Shown here: positions 1 to 12,900 of the stretch, one piece after another
Position numbering within the stretch: the first letter of the stretch is position 1
Layout of the letters: each line of letters opens with the position of its first letter
NCBI GenBank assembly: GCA_944474755.1
Contig: OX104122.1
Span: 10,736,641-10,800,640 of the forward strand
Length of the DNA stretch: 64,000 nt
Reading direction: 5' to 3'
DNA from: Limnoperna fortunei
Taxonomy: Eukaryota; Mollusca; Bivalvia; Mytilida; Modiolidae
Notes under the pieces: generated by a model
Database searches by the model: none
What the model was told of the DNA's origin: nothing
The model's input: only the letters and a program-made list of their open reading frames with translations
Made by a program: the position numbers and the translations under genes

Positions 1-1819
1 ATCAAAAATAGTAATTAAAAAAGAATTGATATCAAAAATAGTAATTAAACAATGTGTCATAACAAGTTTGGATGGAATCATTTTGCATATTTGCATATTA
101 ATTAGACTCCTGTAGTTTTTCTATATAACAACAACCCTATGTGATAAATACAAACATGACTAAACAAGATTCTAGCAAAGACTAGTAGATTGTCTCCCTT
201 GCCTGTAAATGGGAGATAACTCTACAATACTATCAGATTTTCCATCACTTTAAAGAAAACCCCAAAAAATCTGATAATTCATATAAATCGACTTTTCCAC
301 ATTTTCAATTTGTATTTGATTTAAAAAATATGTGGTACTGTAAAATATTTTCAGGATAACAGGATATAAAACAGTTTATTTTTAGAATAGATATACATGG
401 ATGGTTCTTTCCTTTCAACTCAGCTTACTATTAAAACATTCTGATAACATAGCTAAGAATAAATCTCTGTAATTATTTAAATTAGTATGTGCATAGTTAA
501 ACAATCCACAAATGTTTTTTTTTTAAATATACAAAAATTGCTCATGAATAATATAATCAAAAGCTCATTATGTGTAGTGATAACCAAACCAAATTTGATT
601 AAATCCTGCTTTATTTAATACACTTTTAAGTAGTCACAGGAATCCACAAAAAGTGAAGTCAAAAACAATAGGAGTCAAATGCATTGAAAATTAAATAAAA
701 TTTAATCTATTTTTAAAGTTTCATTTTAACCAAATACAATTATTTCAGCAGTCTTGTAAACATTTTTATAAGAATCTGTACAGTTGGAATAAAAAACAAA
801 ATGGCTGACAGAGAAATTACCCAGAAAGCCTTGATGAATGACACCAATAGGTCAAGATTATGTTAATACTGTTGTGCTCCAGGAATACAACAAAAGTCAT
901 CAGATTTTGTAAATATTATCATTTACAGAAATTTCCAATCACACATGGCTTGTAAAAATACAGTAAATAATAAATAAATACCCTTCCTTATTGCAATGGA
1001 CGAAATGAATTAAATATTAAATGTAGAATTTAAAAAATGGAATGTTCTAAATATACGTGGAATGAACTTTCTAATGGATACAAGTATAAATTCTGCATAT
1101 AAATCCTTGACTTCTGAATATATATACTTTTGGAATGTATTGTATGTAAATTTATTATTTAACAATTTGTCCTTAAATAAGGTTACAAAATATATATGAA
1201 ATAGTAAGTAATAGGTTCACAAACAACAAATAGATGGAATGCAAAAACATGTGATGTTAGTCAACTCTTGAACACACAAATAAATATGAAACAAAACAAA
1301 AAAACCCCAAATTATTATATCTATATAAACATTGAGTTTTGATTTACAGTTTTACTTTATCTAAAACTTGACAGTATTCAATATAAAATTATAGTTTGCA
1401 ACCCTTAATTTTGTGAATTTATGTTTAAACAAATTCTTTTATAATGAAAAATTCACCCTAGGAGTAGTCTAAAATCAAGAAAAAACATACGTAAATCAAT
1501 ATACCGGACTTTTTGTTGTGTGAGGCATACAAACAAATAAGTTTCTTAGAAATATTTGGTCAGGGCAGATAACTCTTTTTCTACAGGTTTTTAAATTTAT
1601 CAGAATGGGGTCTAATTATTCCGTATGCAAATTACCGGTAATTACACATGCCGGTTTTACTGACACAGCAAAGCAATTGATCACAGTCAAAAATATTAAT
1701 TTCAACAAAACATTGTGTTATTTCCAACAATGAAAATTATAACTTGAGAATTTGTTTAAGATATTATGAAATAACATGTACATCTAAAATCAATGAACTT
1801 TTTTTTTATTATTAATAGT
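1..1819 (-). other. Downstream of CASZ1 stop; probable 3'UTR
   Basis: AT-rich sequence after the CASZ1 stop with no open frame I can support. Several TTTATT strings (for example 610-615), which are AATAAA on the minus strand, could be poly(A) signals; the true cleavage site cannot be chosen from sequence alone. A short direct repeat (GATATCAAAAATAGTAATTA) sits at the window edge (about 1-48). Confidence 0.5.
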
Positions 1820-3967
1820 TTAGAATGTTTCATTAGCATGCTTCAACTTGTGAGAAGCCATCTGTGCAGGACCTAACACACCATAGTTGCATCCAGACTT
1901 CAGACAGTGGTAGTGACTTTGTTTCCCCGAATATTGGCAAGCAAAAAAGCCACAATCATCAGAAATTCCGTATTTGTGAAAGCCCTGAGAATTAATACTT
2001 TCCATCTTGGCATGATTCTTTCTGTGAGTGAGCACTTTGCTAGAGTCTGTACAACTGTAGTCACATTTGAGACAGTGAAAATGAGATGCTTTTCCCTGAT
2101 ATTCACAGTTTTGCCGATGACAATCTTGGTTCATGCGATACTGCTGCATTTCTCCTCCTGTTAAACTGTCTATTCTCTCGTGACGTAAAGTATGCTGAAT
2201 GAGCCTTGAGCGATCGCTAAAGCTGTACCCGCAGTCCTCCCTAGAACAATGAAAATGTGTTATACCTGAACGGTAAGCACATTTGGGATACCCACAATCG
2301 TCCTTAAATTTTATTCTAATGTAACCATCGGGAATAGAATCATCTTTCAGTCTTTTTGGACTGGAGCTGGTCTTTTTGGTTTTTGTAACTGTGACACTGG
2401 TATCCACAAAATCCAGATTTTTTGTAGCAACACGCTTTCTTCCAGACCACTTGCTGAGATCTTGGGCCTCGTCCATTGTTTGATCATGTGATGAATCATC
2501 CATGTCATAACTGTTTTCTGCCTCAGAAATGACCAATCGCCCTTCTTCATCATCGTTGGAATTTTCATTGATATCTGTGACATCATTTTGAGCTTTTTGT
2601 GCCTTGGCGATCATATTTGAGAAAGTGTTGGGGTTTAGATTTAAAGACGAATCAGCATCCTCCAAGTTGTTTTCTTCCACATTAGAGGGTTCTTTTTTAA
2701 TCGGTAAGGCATTCCAGTTCATATTTTCTGGTTTTGGTGCAATATTGACGAGTCCCTGTGATATTCCGTCTGGTTTGGCGAGTTTAATACCGTGTCTACC
2801 AATGTGTGCACGTAGACGAGAAGGATCAGAAAATGCCTGATTGCAATCGATGCAGTGGTAATGATCCCTTTTTTTTAATTTACAAAAAGGTCGACCACAA
2901 TTTTGTTGTGATAGGAAATGCATATGGTTTCTCAGTAAAGGCCAAGAGAGTTGTGGCAAAATTTTGTTTCCCTTTTGCTGCAACAGGACTGCAAGTGGTG
3001 CTGCCGCTAATGGTGCCATAGTACTGGTCACAGTTGGAGACTGGAGTTTGACCGCTGACTGTGTGCCGACAACACCCGTGGACATGATTGGGACGGCTGA
3101 TAATGATATTGATGATACTGCAACTGGGGAGATCGTATTTGACGTAGTAAGCCCACTCCCGACTGTGGAAGATGATGCCACTGTCTGAACAGTTATGACC
3201 GGAGACATCTGAATACCTTCAGTTCTTGAAAGACCTGATAAGGGGTAGAATGTCCCTGAAGTTTTGATGGTGGAATTTTGAGCAAGTGTTTTGGCTACAG
3301 TAGCTGCCATGGGCTGAGAGGACGGAGAATCAGAACTAGGTACAGCTTGAATTATGGCACCTGATTCTGAAGCTTGATGCTTTTTTTCATGCTGAATCAT
3401 AGTACTATGTCTAACAAAGGAGTAGTCACATTTAGGTCGAACACAATGAAAATGTCTGTTAGCCTTATTATTATGACAGTGCGACCTACGACAGTTGACG
3501 TTTCTATCAAAAAATTCAAATCCTTCTATGATGTTAACAAAACTGTGGAAATCTTTTGCATGTAGATTTAATACGTCCATTCTGTCCGTCGCTTGGTGGC
3601 ATCGTGGACGAGCGCAGTGATAGTGTTGTTGAAAACGGTATATGCAATATTCATCTGGACAAATTTCTCCCTGCTTGAAAATCTTGAATCCATTTAGAAC
3701 TTGAGGAATTCCATAGTTATCAACTTCAACGCTTTTAGTGGACTCTTCAATTTCTTCTTGTGACAATTCAACTTTTGGAATGATTGGTATGTCGTTTTTG
3801 GGATATTTTGGTGGTCTTCCACGTCTCTTGGGTGATCCATCATCAGTTTTGGATGAAGAATGTCTGTATGTTTTACCAGCAGAAGCCCTGGCATATTCGT
3901 GTATTCTATAGTGTTCTAGGCGTCCAAAGGTAGGACCCGAGTTTGGCACAACATGGGAGCAGCCAGT
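1820..3967 (-). CDS. CASZ1: CASZ1 last exon: AT-hook-like motif and fingers 6 (end) to 12
   Basis: Acceptor TTTTTTTCAG before 3967; 715 codons to TAA at 1822-1820. Order: end of finger 6 ([10 protein letters not shown]), an AT-hook-like basic motif ([11 protein letters not shown]), fingers 7 and 8 ([11 protein letters not shown] onward), a Ser/Thr/Val-rich linker of about 140 residues, finger 9 ([17 protein letters not shown]), an acidic linker with a sumoylation-like IKKEP and a basic GRKRV, then fingers 10-12 with the product ending in HANETF. The first in-frame codon commonly taken as a start (3949) is GTG inside the exon; the splice acceptor shows the coding sequence really continues upstream. 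Confidence 0.95.
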   Translation of the reverse strand, partial: TGCSHVVPNSGPTFGRLEHYRIHEYARASAGKTYRHSSSKTDDGSPKRRGRPPKYPKNDIPIIPKVELSQEEIEESTKSVEVDNYGIPQVLNGFKIFKQGEICPDEYCIYRFQQHYHCARPRCHQATDRMDVLNLHAKDFHSFVNIIEGFEFFDRNVNCRRSHCHNNKANRHFHCVRPKCDYSFVRHSTMIQHEKKHQASESGAIIQAVPSSDSPSSQPMAATVAKTLAQNSTIKTSGTFYPLSGLSRTEGIQMSPVITVQTVASSSTVGSGLTTSNTISPVAVSSISLSAVPIMSTGVVGTQSAVKLQSPTVTSTMAPLAAAPLAVLLQQKGNKILPQLSWPLLRNHMHFLSQQNCGRPFCKLKKRDHYHCIDCNQAFSDPSRLRAHIGRHGIKLAKPDGISQGLVNIAPKPENMNWNALPIKKEPSNVEENNLEDADSSLNLNPNTFSNMIAKAQKAQNDVTDINENSNDDEEGRLVISEAENSYDMDDSSHDQTMDEAQDLSKWSGRKRVATKNLDFVDTSVTVTKTKKTSSSPKRLKDDSIPDGYIRIKFKDDCGYPKCAYRSGITHFHCSREDCGYSFSDRSRLIQHTLRHERIDSLTGGEMQQYRMNQDCHRQNCEYQGKASHFHCLKCDYSCTDSSKVLTHRKNHAKMESINSQGFHKYGISDDCGFFACQYSGKQSHYHCLKSGCNYGVLGPAQMASHKLKHANETF

Positions 3968-6900
3968 CTGAAAAAAATAAATTATTTAATAAAATGATTA
4001 ACTGTACGGTTGTAGAACACAATACCCATTAAATTGGTTAACAATTAAACAATTAAACAACTAACAAATCTTTATCAAGAGAAGTATGGACTGATTGTGT
4101 TTTAGTTAACTGAAAGTTAAATATTATGGTAATTAAAGATTTATTACTTAATTGCTAGAGGTACAAATTTCTAATGTGAAAATATTTTTTTCTGAAAAAA
4201 AAAAATTAAACAGGTGTGGACTGTGAGCACGCTCACAAAGCGATACCCCCCCCCCCCCCCCCTCCCGCTTTGCTTTCAAGTCCAATTATCTCCCATAAAT
4301 GATATCCGAGGTCAATAAAAATCCTTCATGCACATATACATATAATGTACTTCCTTTATGCTAAGTTTCATTAAGCTGTTTAGGAATAGTTGCGCTTACA
4401 AGGGATGTGGACAGACGGAAAGACAGACAGACAGGGTGATTCCTATATACCCCCCCCCCCCAAACAAGTTTGTGGGGTGTATAATGATTGTTGAAAATGT
4501 ATTTGGTAGTCTTTAAGATTTATATAAACCTATGTAAATGATACATGCAGAATGCTGTTTGTTTTAATTTCAAGGCCAATATTACTTATCAAGCCAGTTG
4601 TGGAGAGATGGATAAAAAAATGGAGATTTTAAAACAAGCAGTAATTTGGAAATCTCCTCGACAGACTAGTTACAATAAAAACATATTTTGTTAAGCAAAA
4701 TTTTTTGAAAATATTGTTGTGTGATGTGACATTTTTTTGGACATACGAAGTGGCTTATCAATAATAAGTGACGATAAAACAGAAAACTACGGTAAATAGA
4801 ATCTAGCTAACCTTACCCATATACAATGGTAGTGCTTCTCTTTCAGGTTGTATTCACAACCTTCTGGACACATCTCCAACTGTTCGTATGTATTGTAGGC
4901 TACCGGAGTAATACGATCTTGCAGTTCATGAAATCTACAATTGACTGACATAATTAGATTTACATTTCTGAGACATTTATTTTCGATTCTCTGCAGCAGA
5001 ATTTATTATATATTCTTTAACATTGATAAGGTTAGTATGTACAATATGTAGCCATCATTAAGAACATCTGATTATATGAACAAGCTCTTAGAAATTCTTT
5101 TGATGCCAAATGAAATCTGTTTATTTTTTTATTCTGTTTTAGTATAACTGCATTAATTCATAAGACCTGATGCAATCACTGTTAACAAGTAGAAGTAAGC
5201 GAACAAAGGAAAACAATGATTATTTCCCACGACTAGACAAAAAGCAGTCAAACCTGTAATAATACAATATAGGAAATTCCCAAACTTTTCCCAATCGGGA
5301 AACAGGAAAAAGGTTTTTAAGGTCATGTAGGAACTTTGAATTGTGTCAAATGGAATTCCAAGTTAAAAAATAACAGTTGATCATTGTGGCATTATGTACC
5401 TTGCATGTTCCCGAACTCCATCTTTGGACTTGAACAAGACGAGACACCCCTCCACTTTACAGTGATAGTGGTCCTTGTATAAATACTGACATCGTGAATT
5501 ACACGGGTCATTTGCAGTATATCTGTACAAAAAAATTCAATCTATTAAATATATTCCTGGTTTCAAAGCATAAAAATAATTTTTCTATAATATACCAACA
5601 GTAGAACACATTAATTTTGTATAGACTGTTCCAGAAAATACTATGTCCCTCCAAGAGGACACATTTCTAATCCACTGTAAATAAACCAGACCATATATCA
5701 AATATGTGTGCATACCACCCACTGCTAGGTATTACTTCCTGAAGGTAAGGAACATAGTATTTTTAGGAACAGCACTTAATAATTATTTTCTGCAAGCTTT
5801 CAAGATTTAAGTACTTATACTGAGTTTAAACATCTGCAAATGAAACCTAATCTTGAAAACAACGATAACAATGTCACACCTAAACAAAACTTTGAAAAGA
5901 GAATTCCTACGTATACAAAGCAGGCTTATAATTTTGCCAGTAAACAAAACAAAAAAAAAAACAAATTCTTTGATTTTTTAACTAGAGCTATTTTCCTTTG
6001 TCAAAGAACTTAACTTACATGTGGTAGCTGCAAGAGTTATCTCCCTTCGTCACAGAACATACCTGATGAGGTAGCTTTTCCATGATTCATCTTTTTCTCG
6101 CTTGTCTGACAACTGATTCTTAGCTGACATGGGTGGCAGAAGGTGCTGAGGTGCTATAGAGGTGGTCATATAGACAGGCTGTTTGTTCTGAGGCAGTGGA
6201 ACAGAGAATGGCATTTTGTCCTTAAGTTTGGTAACATTGGGACTGTCTTGAGCGATACTTGGTATTGGTAGAGTTAGAGAACTATTCAACTGTTCTCCAG
6301 ATATTCTGGCTCCATATTCTTCAACCACAGAAGATCCTTTATCTGTAACGGACGAATTATCTTCTGCGATTGATGACTCGTCATGGAAAGACTCTGACTC
6401 AGACTTGAAGCTCATCTGATCAGACATGCTATCATCTGCCATATTGTCAAACTTGAATCTTTTTGCGTCGACCATTTCTGCACTGTCAGGGGCTTCTCGT
6501 TTTATTTTGACTGGAAGCATCATGGACTCTTTAAAAACCTGCGATGGCGGAAATCCTCCACTCGCTGAATCCAAGGACAAATCATCCGAGAATGCTCCAG
6601 AGTAATTCATAGAGTTATCTCCCATGGAAGATGATTCCATATCTTGGCTACCGTCACGATATTTTTGGTAGGCAGTCTCGAATTCTCGCCTTTCATGCTT
6701 TCTTTTATGAGAATAGAGCTGAGCAGTGGAGTGTAAGACATAGTTACAAGCTGAAAAGGATAAACAAAACAAATTTGAGCCATGCGATGAAAACTATGGA
6801 TGAAATACAGCACTTCCACCTTTAATACACTATTGTAAAAACAAGCAACCAAAAAAGAAATATATTTTCTATATTGTGGAAATGCTAGGCAAATTATATT

Positions 6901-9900
6901 GACCAATGGTATCATTTTGATTAAATATGACAAAATTTGGGAAAAAGGACTTATTGAGATACATGTATTAGCATTAGAAAACTCAAAATAACTATACAAT
7001 TTTGATTGTTTTGAAATTCATTGTGCAGTAATGCTATAGCTATTGAAAAATATCTAACCTTATCATATAAATACTAAAATCTGTTTCTGCATGAAAACAG
7101 TTTTACATTAAAATTACTGTGTTTGTGCACGAAGCTTATCTGCCATGAGAGAGGGCAGCATCAATGGTGTGGCAGAGGTGATTGTGATTGACATAGTATA
7201 CCCAGAATCCTTTGGAGATTTATACCCACGAAAAAAATGTGTGGGCCACAAAAAGTTATAAAACCAGTTTTGCATTTCATTTTTTTATACATTGTATTTA
7301 CCTGATCGGATACAGTGAATATGATTACTGACTTTGGAGTAGCGACATCCCAAGTACCCACAATGCTCATACTTCATAAATTTCTTAAATCCGTCTTTGG
7401 ACAAGACTTCGTCCTTCTGGTGATAGGTTTTGTGTTTTTCTGTAAAAGAGACATACAGTTTGAAGGCTAAAGTAAATATTGAATTATCTCCCTTGGAACA
7501 AAAAATGAAAAGTAAATGGTGGAATGGTGATAACTTTTGTGTTTTTCTGTAAAACAATGTTGAACAAAGATTTCAATAAATAGGTGCACATAAAAAAAAA
7601 AACAACAAAAAACCCCAAAAAAGGGAAAAAAAAGTATTATTTGATCTCCCTTGGAACAAAATGAACTGTAAATGGTGGAATGTGATTATTATATATTTAT
7701 TTTATGCAAGTAGATATTATAATGTAGACGTAATAACTTGGTCACACTAACATTTTTTAAAATTAAAATGCTTTTATAGTTGTACTGAATCATTTAAATG
7801 AACTTTTCACAATGCATTATTAAATAATTTCAAGATAGGCACATTTCCCAAATAACCTTAATGAACTATTTAGAAATACTGTTACTTAAAGCACTCAAGT
7901 GATTTCTGATGGTCTAATATATGTGTCCTGATTCGAGCCAAGTTGTAAATTATCTTGCAAAGTAACAATAGAAATACTTTTACTTAAAACACTGAAGTGA
8001 TTTCCGATGGTCTAATATATGTATCTTGTTTCGAAGCTAAGTTGTAAATTATCTTGCAAAGTAACAATGAAAGAATACAGCATTTGTAATATGAATTGGT
8101 AAACTTGAAATCAGGATCACTTTTCAATGTAAAAAACTTCCTGTTTCTTTTCCCCCCAGGATTTTCGTGAATTGGGCCCACAGGGAAAAGAAAAACAAAA
8201 ACAAAACCTTTCCCGTTTTCTAGGTTGTGTGGGAGCCCTCGCTTTTTTGAGTCCTAACAAAAACTAACCCATATCAGCCTTGTTCTTGAAAGTAAAGTTA
8301 CAAGCAGATCTACGGCAATGAAAGTGTGTGGTCCTCTGACCATAAAAGGAACAGGTTGGTGTCCCACAATCCTCTGTGGCTCGGAATCTTTGGAAGCCTT
8401 CCTGTATTATGGCAGAATCTTTCCGATGATAATTTGCATGCATCTGTACATCTGATGTACTGATGTACACCTTGTCACAGCCATCCTACAAATAAAATCA
8501 AATCAAAATTCGCAATTCTTGCTGTAACGTCAATTATGATTGGACAACGTGAATATTTTTTATTACATTAATTCCACGATTGATGCCATCAGACTTTAAC
8601 TAAAGCACAGATGTTATTTCTGGTAAATAAAATATTCCTATTTTTAATCATTTAATATAATTTTCTATTGTTGTAGCTTACGCCGCCAGTAAACTCAATT
8701 TCCGACAATCAAATCACCAATTGATATAGACAAATCTTCAAATACAATACAGTTATTTCTTAAGTGAAGACTAACGGTTATGTCTATTTTTAAACCTACA
8801 TGTTAATTTGGATCAAAGTAGAAGCAAGATACAACTTGGATGATTTCAATACCTCTAATCAGATTTTATTTTTCTAAATCAGCTGTTATTTTGTTCTTGA
8901 AATCTGTCATGTGTTGACCTTTGACCTTTATAGACAGGTGGTAGAAACAAATGAGGATCATGTCCATGACGTCTACTAGAGACGACCTGAATATAGCTAA
9001 AATATTGTAATTTTCCTGAAATATGCCTGAACACCTGATCTGGCTGGAAGACAAATTGATGGAATATCTTGCCCAAACATGTTAAAAGTCTATATAAAAC
9101 AACATGTATTTCATCAGATAAGTTTTCTCATATTGCTGCACCATGTAAATGTATGACAGAGATGATCAACATCCTGGAAGTTGGATATCGCTAGCTGGGT
9201 CTTAAGCATCAATCAATCAATCTCACTGCTTAATATTGACCCTTTATTTTGTATATAATTGACTAAAATGTAATAAATACCTGAAGACAGTGGTAATGTG
9301 TTTGACGGCCATTATGTGTGCACGAATTAAACTTCTGACTGCAGTCGTCCAGTGGACTGTACCGCATGAAGCCATGTTGCAGCGATTCCTCACGCTTTCT
9401 GTGCCATTTATAATGTCGGACCATTTCCTCCTTTTTGACGAAGACACGGAAGTTACAGTCCATACAGTGATAGTGTTCCCGGTATCCCAACTCCTTACAA
9501 TATTTGACTTTACATTCTTGTCCATTACTGAACCTGTAAAAAGGGGAGATAATCATCAATTGTAAATAAAAGACTTATTTGTTGGTACAATTCTAGAAAG
9601 CTGATGAACTTTTGAAAGGACTTTTTGCCACAAGCTTTGAAATCAATCCCTATAGTAGAAGCCGAGAAATCTGTTTCAAATTTTTTTCATATTTGGACCC
9701 TTGAAACAATCTAAGTCAGCTCAGAAAATAGGAAGTAGATAAAAGCACCGAACATACAGACAGACGGACAAGGTGATTGCAATATAGCCCCCTCTCCTAT
9801 GAGTGGGGGTATAATTAGTTATGCTTTGAGATTCCTAACTTTTCGTTACAAATTTTACTCAGAATATGAAGTTACTGGTTTGTGGAAATTTATTTTGACA

Positions 9901-12900
9901 ATTTTCCATGGTTGATTGGTTTAACAATCAATAATTAATTCATTTTTTTAATTTCCATTACTATACACCAAAAATAATAAAAAAAATTATTTAATTTTTA
10001 ACTTGAAACAACCTGACACCTAACAGTTACAGGAATGCACATGATTGTTATCTACATTAGTCTAAATTGAGGAAAAACTAATTATGTATCTGAGTTATCT
10101 CCCCTAGTACATTATTTACCTTTTGAGATACTTCGAGTACTCTGCTATTCCTTGTTTCACTGAATTTGCAGACAGTGGTGATGATGGAATTGTTACTATT
10201 GGTTTCCCATTAGTAACTAGGTCCTGAGGAAGACTAGAATTGCTGGTGACCAAACTTGGTTGGAGCCCTGAAAAAAAAAGAATGCAGGTATATACATAAT
10301 TTTACCAACAGTAAAAGGAAATCAACTCTCAAAGAAATGTACATTTTTTTCCAGGATTTCTTTTGAATAAAGAATAAATACAAAAAAGCCAAATTTACAG
10401 CGCTGAAAAGAGCAACAATAAAAATTTACATTTCAAGAACATCAGTATATATACATATACCTACATTGAAATATATGCCTGTATATATACATCAATACAA
10501 AAAAAATCTGATAAAATTAATTAGCAGAATTTTGTGTCAACGGATCACTAAAACCATGCAATATGTACAAGCCAATTAGTATTAAATTAGCGTATTCTAA
10601 TTTAATAAATTATGCATTAAAGTCTAAAATAAACAATTAGTTGTCTTGTTTATTTTTTGGTACAAACTTCAAATGTCAACATTAGCATTTGAAGTAAAAT
10701 AAATTTTGATTAAACAAAGGGCGTCTTGTGATAAAATGTAATTTTTCTATATAATGATTTCAACTTTAAAATTCATGTGAAGGCTGCATTTCGTACATAA
10801 ATTTTAAAGTTTGGCATCATTTATAATTAATTACTATTATAATATACTCAAATAAAATTCGGTTGTCAAAAACAGTCATGCAGACACATATTAGGATTTA
10901 AGTTGGGGAAAATTTAAATAATACATAAAACTTGTCTTTTCATTTAGAGGTCAGTTATTCAAAATGATATTATTATGACAACATTGATATTTAAAGAGCT
11001 AAAGGTTTTAAAAAGTTCTGTTGAACAGCCAAATCAAATGGGGATTATTTGTTGCAAAATTCTGTTTAAAATACTTTAATAATCAATGGTTATTAATATT
11101 CATTGTAAATTAATGTTTATTCATTTTGATCATGTGACTTCACTGTCTTATCGTGCAAGTCACTTGCTGTTTTAGTGCAAGAAGATACATGTAGACACAT
11201 GTTAAATGGTTTTCAGCAATTTGTTAGCTATATTATGTCCACAAGATTTTCTGGAGGTACCCGATCTTCAGAAGGACCACAAGTAAACCTTGTAAAATGA
11301 CGCTGGAGTTGCGAGCCATGCCCCAGTAAGGCTCAAATTAACAACCTCAGTGTTAACATCATGATGATCAATTCCCTACTTGCAGTAAACAAGATTTATC
11401 TCCCATTTGCAGAGTTATCTGTTCTTTAGAGCAGGTACTTTATAATACCTTATGTGGGTAATGTAGTTTTTCAACAATGTTTTTTTATTCACATATAGCA
11501 AAGCATCCGGTAAAATTTATTATGATTTGCAAACTAATTCAGCAGTTTTTTTAGTTGTACAGTGGAAGAGTCAGTCCACAGACATTATTTTAAAAAATTA
11601 AAAAAGGTTATTTTTTCCCTATCTGTTCAATACTAGATACCTGCTGTAATGAAAGACAACTCTTGAAAATGGGAAGTAACTCTTGTATTCCAAAATAGGG
11701 AATAGTAGATGGCTCAACCACTCTGCCACCTAAGCCCCGGCCAGTACTATTTATAAGGTAACCATTGCCATGTAGCCATAGGTTGATATAACAGTCATGT
11801 CACAACTTACATTTGGGTCTGATATTAAATTCAAAACATTACACGGGTTTATGAAACTGTTTACATGCAAATCAATACATTAGTTATATATTTATTTTGT
11901 GATCTCAATATTCTCTCCTTCTAACAATGTATGCATCATTAATGGATAAAAGTGCTACCCTCCAAATGTACAACTGGACAGTACATTGTAAGCTACAGAG
12001 GTTTAAAAGGTCTCTTATATGCCTCAGTTCTTACTAGTCAGTTTTTAACAAGAACTACCTGTTTAGGTTAATATTTTTTTAATGAGAATCCTAACCTAAC
12101 GCTTGAATCTAAATAAAAACTGTTCCAACAAAGGTTGTCTTAGTTAAGTGTGACAAAAATTATAGATTATTTACATTTTGTGAAACGAGATGCATTTTCT
12201 CGTCCGTATCTCATCGAAGGGCTAATAAAATAAAATAAAAATTAAAAAGGAAATTAAATTTTGTTTACCTCTAGATATTCAAAACAATATTCCAGTCTAC
12301 TGAATACAAAAAAATGTTTCTTTATTTACTCACCAATACACTAAAGATTTTTTGTTTGTTTGCATGGTGTTCAACACCACAGCTATATCATGGTGTCCAG
12401 TTTTTATTGGGGAGAAAGTCGGAGTACCGAGAGAAAACCCAGACCTTCATAGGAAAACAGGCAATCTTTGCCAATTAAGATTGCAGTTGAGTACACCCTG
12501 TCCGCTGTGAGACTTGAACCCATAACCTCAGTGTTGACTTAGGTCACTGAGGCCCCACTGTACAGATGTTAGGCATAAAACTTAACTAAAGGATAACAAT
12601 TCAACTAAATATTATTTTTTAACACATGAACCAATTTTACATGCAAAAATGGTTAGGGATAAAATTGCTATGCAGCTTGTTATACCTTTTAAAATACTAA
12701 TTTGTATGAGATCTGAATTATTTAAAAATATAAATTATTCAGGAAATGAAGAAAGTAAATCAACAATTCATATATTGTTTTAAATTTAATTCTGATCCGT
12801 GCGGCTGACAGAATTATTGCATACGGTGACAACCTCTCGGTGCAATGACTACGGTTTTCATGACTGCATTGTTAAACTTTTAGAAATTAATATCTTGTTC

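Larger units (their letters stand above)
3968..10119 (-). other. CASZ1 introns between the finger exons
   Basis: Non-coding stretches 3968-4816, 4935-5399, 5523-6062, 6751-7301, 7440-8268, 8486-9280 and 9534-10119. They hold one copy of the dispersed C-run repeat (4211-4487) and a piece of it (9741-9812), a two-copy repeat of about 99 bp (7872-8072), a partial duplication around the exon 5 acceptor (7418-7690), and several copies of a short GGGAGATAACTC-like motif. I see no further exons. Confidence 0.7.

Noticed and set aside
1900..3894. Several overlapping frames on both strands inside the CASZ1 last exon
   Set aside because: Shadows of the 715-codon zinc-finger exon; none has finger residues or splice support of its own.
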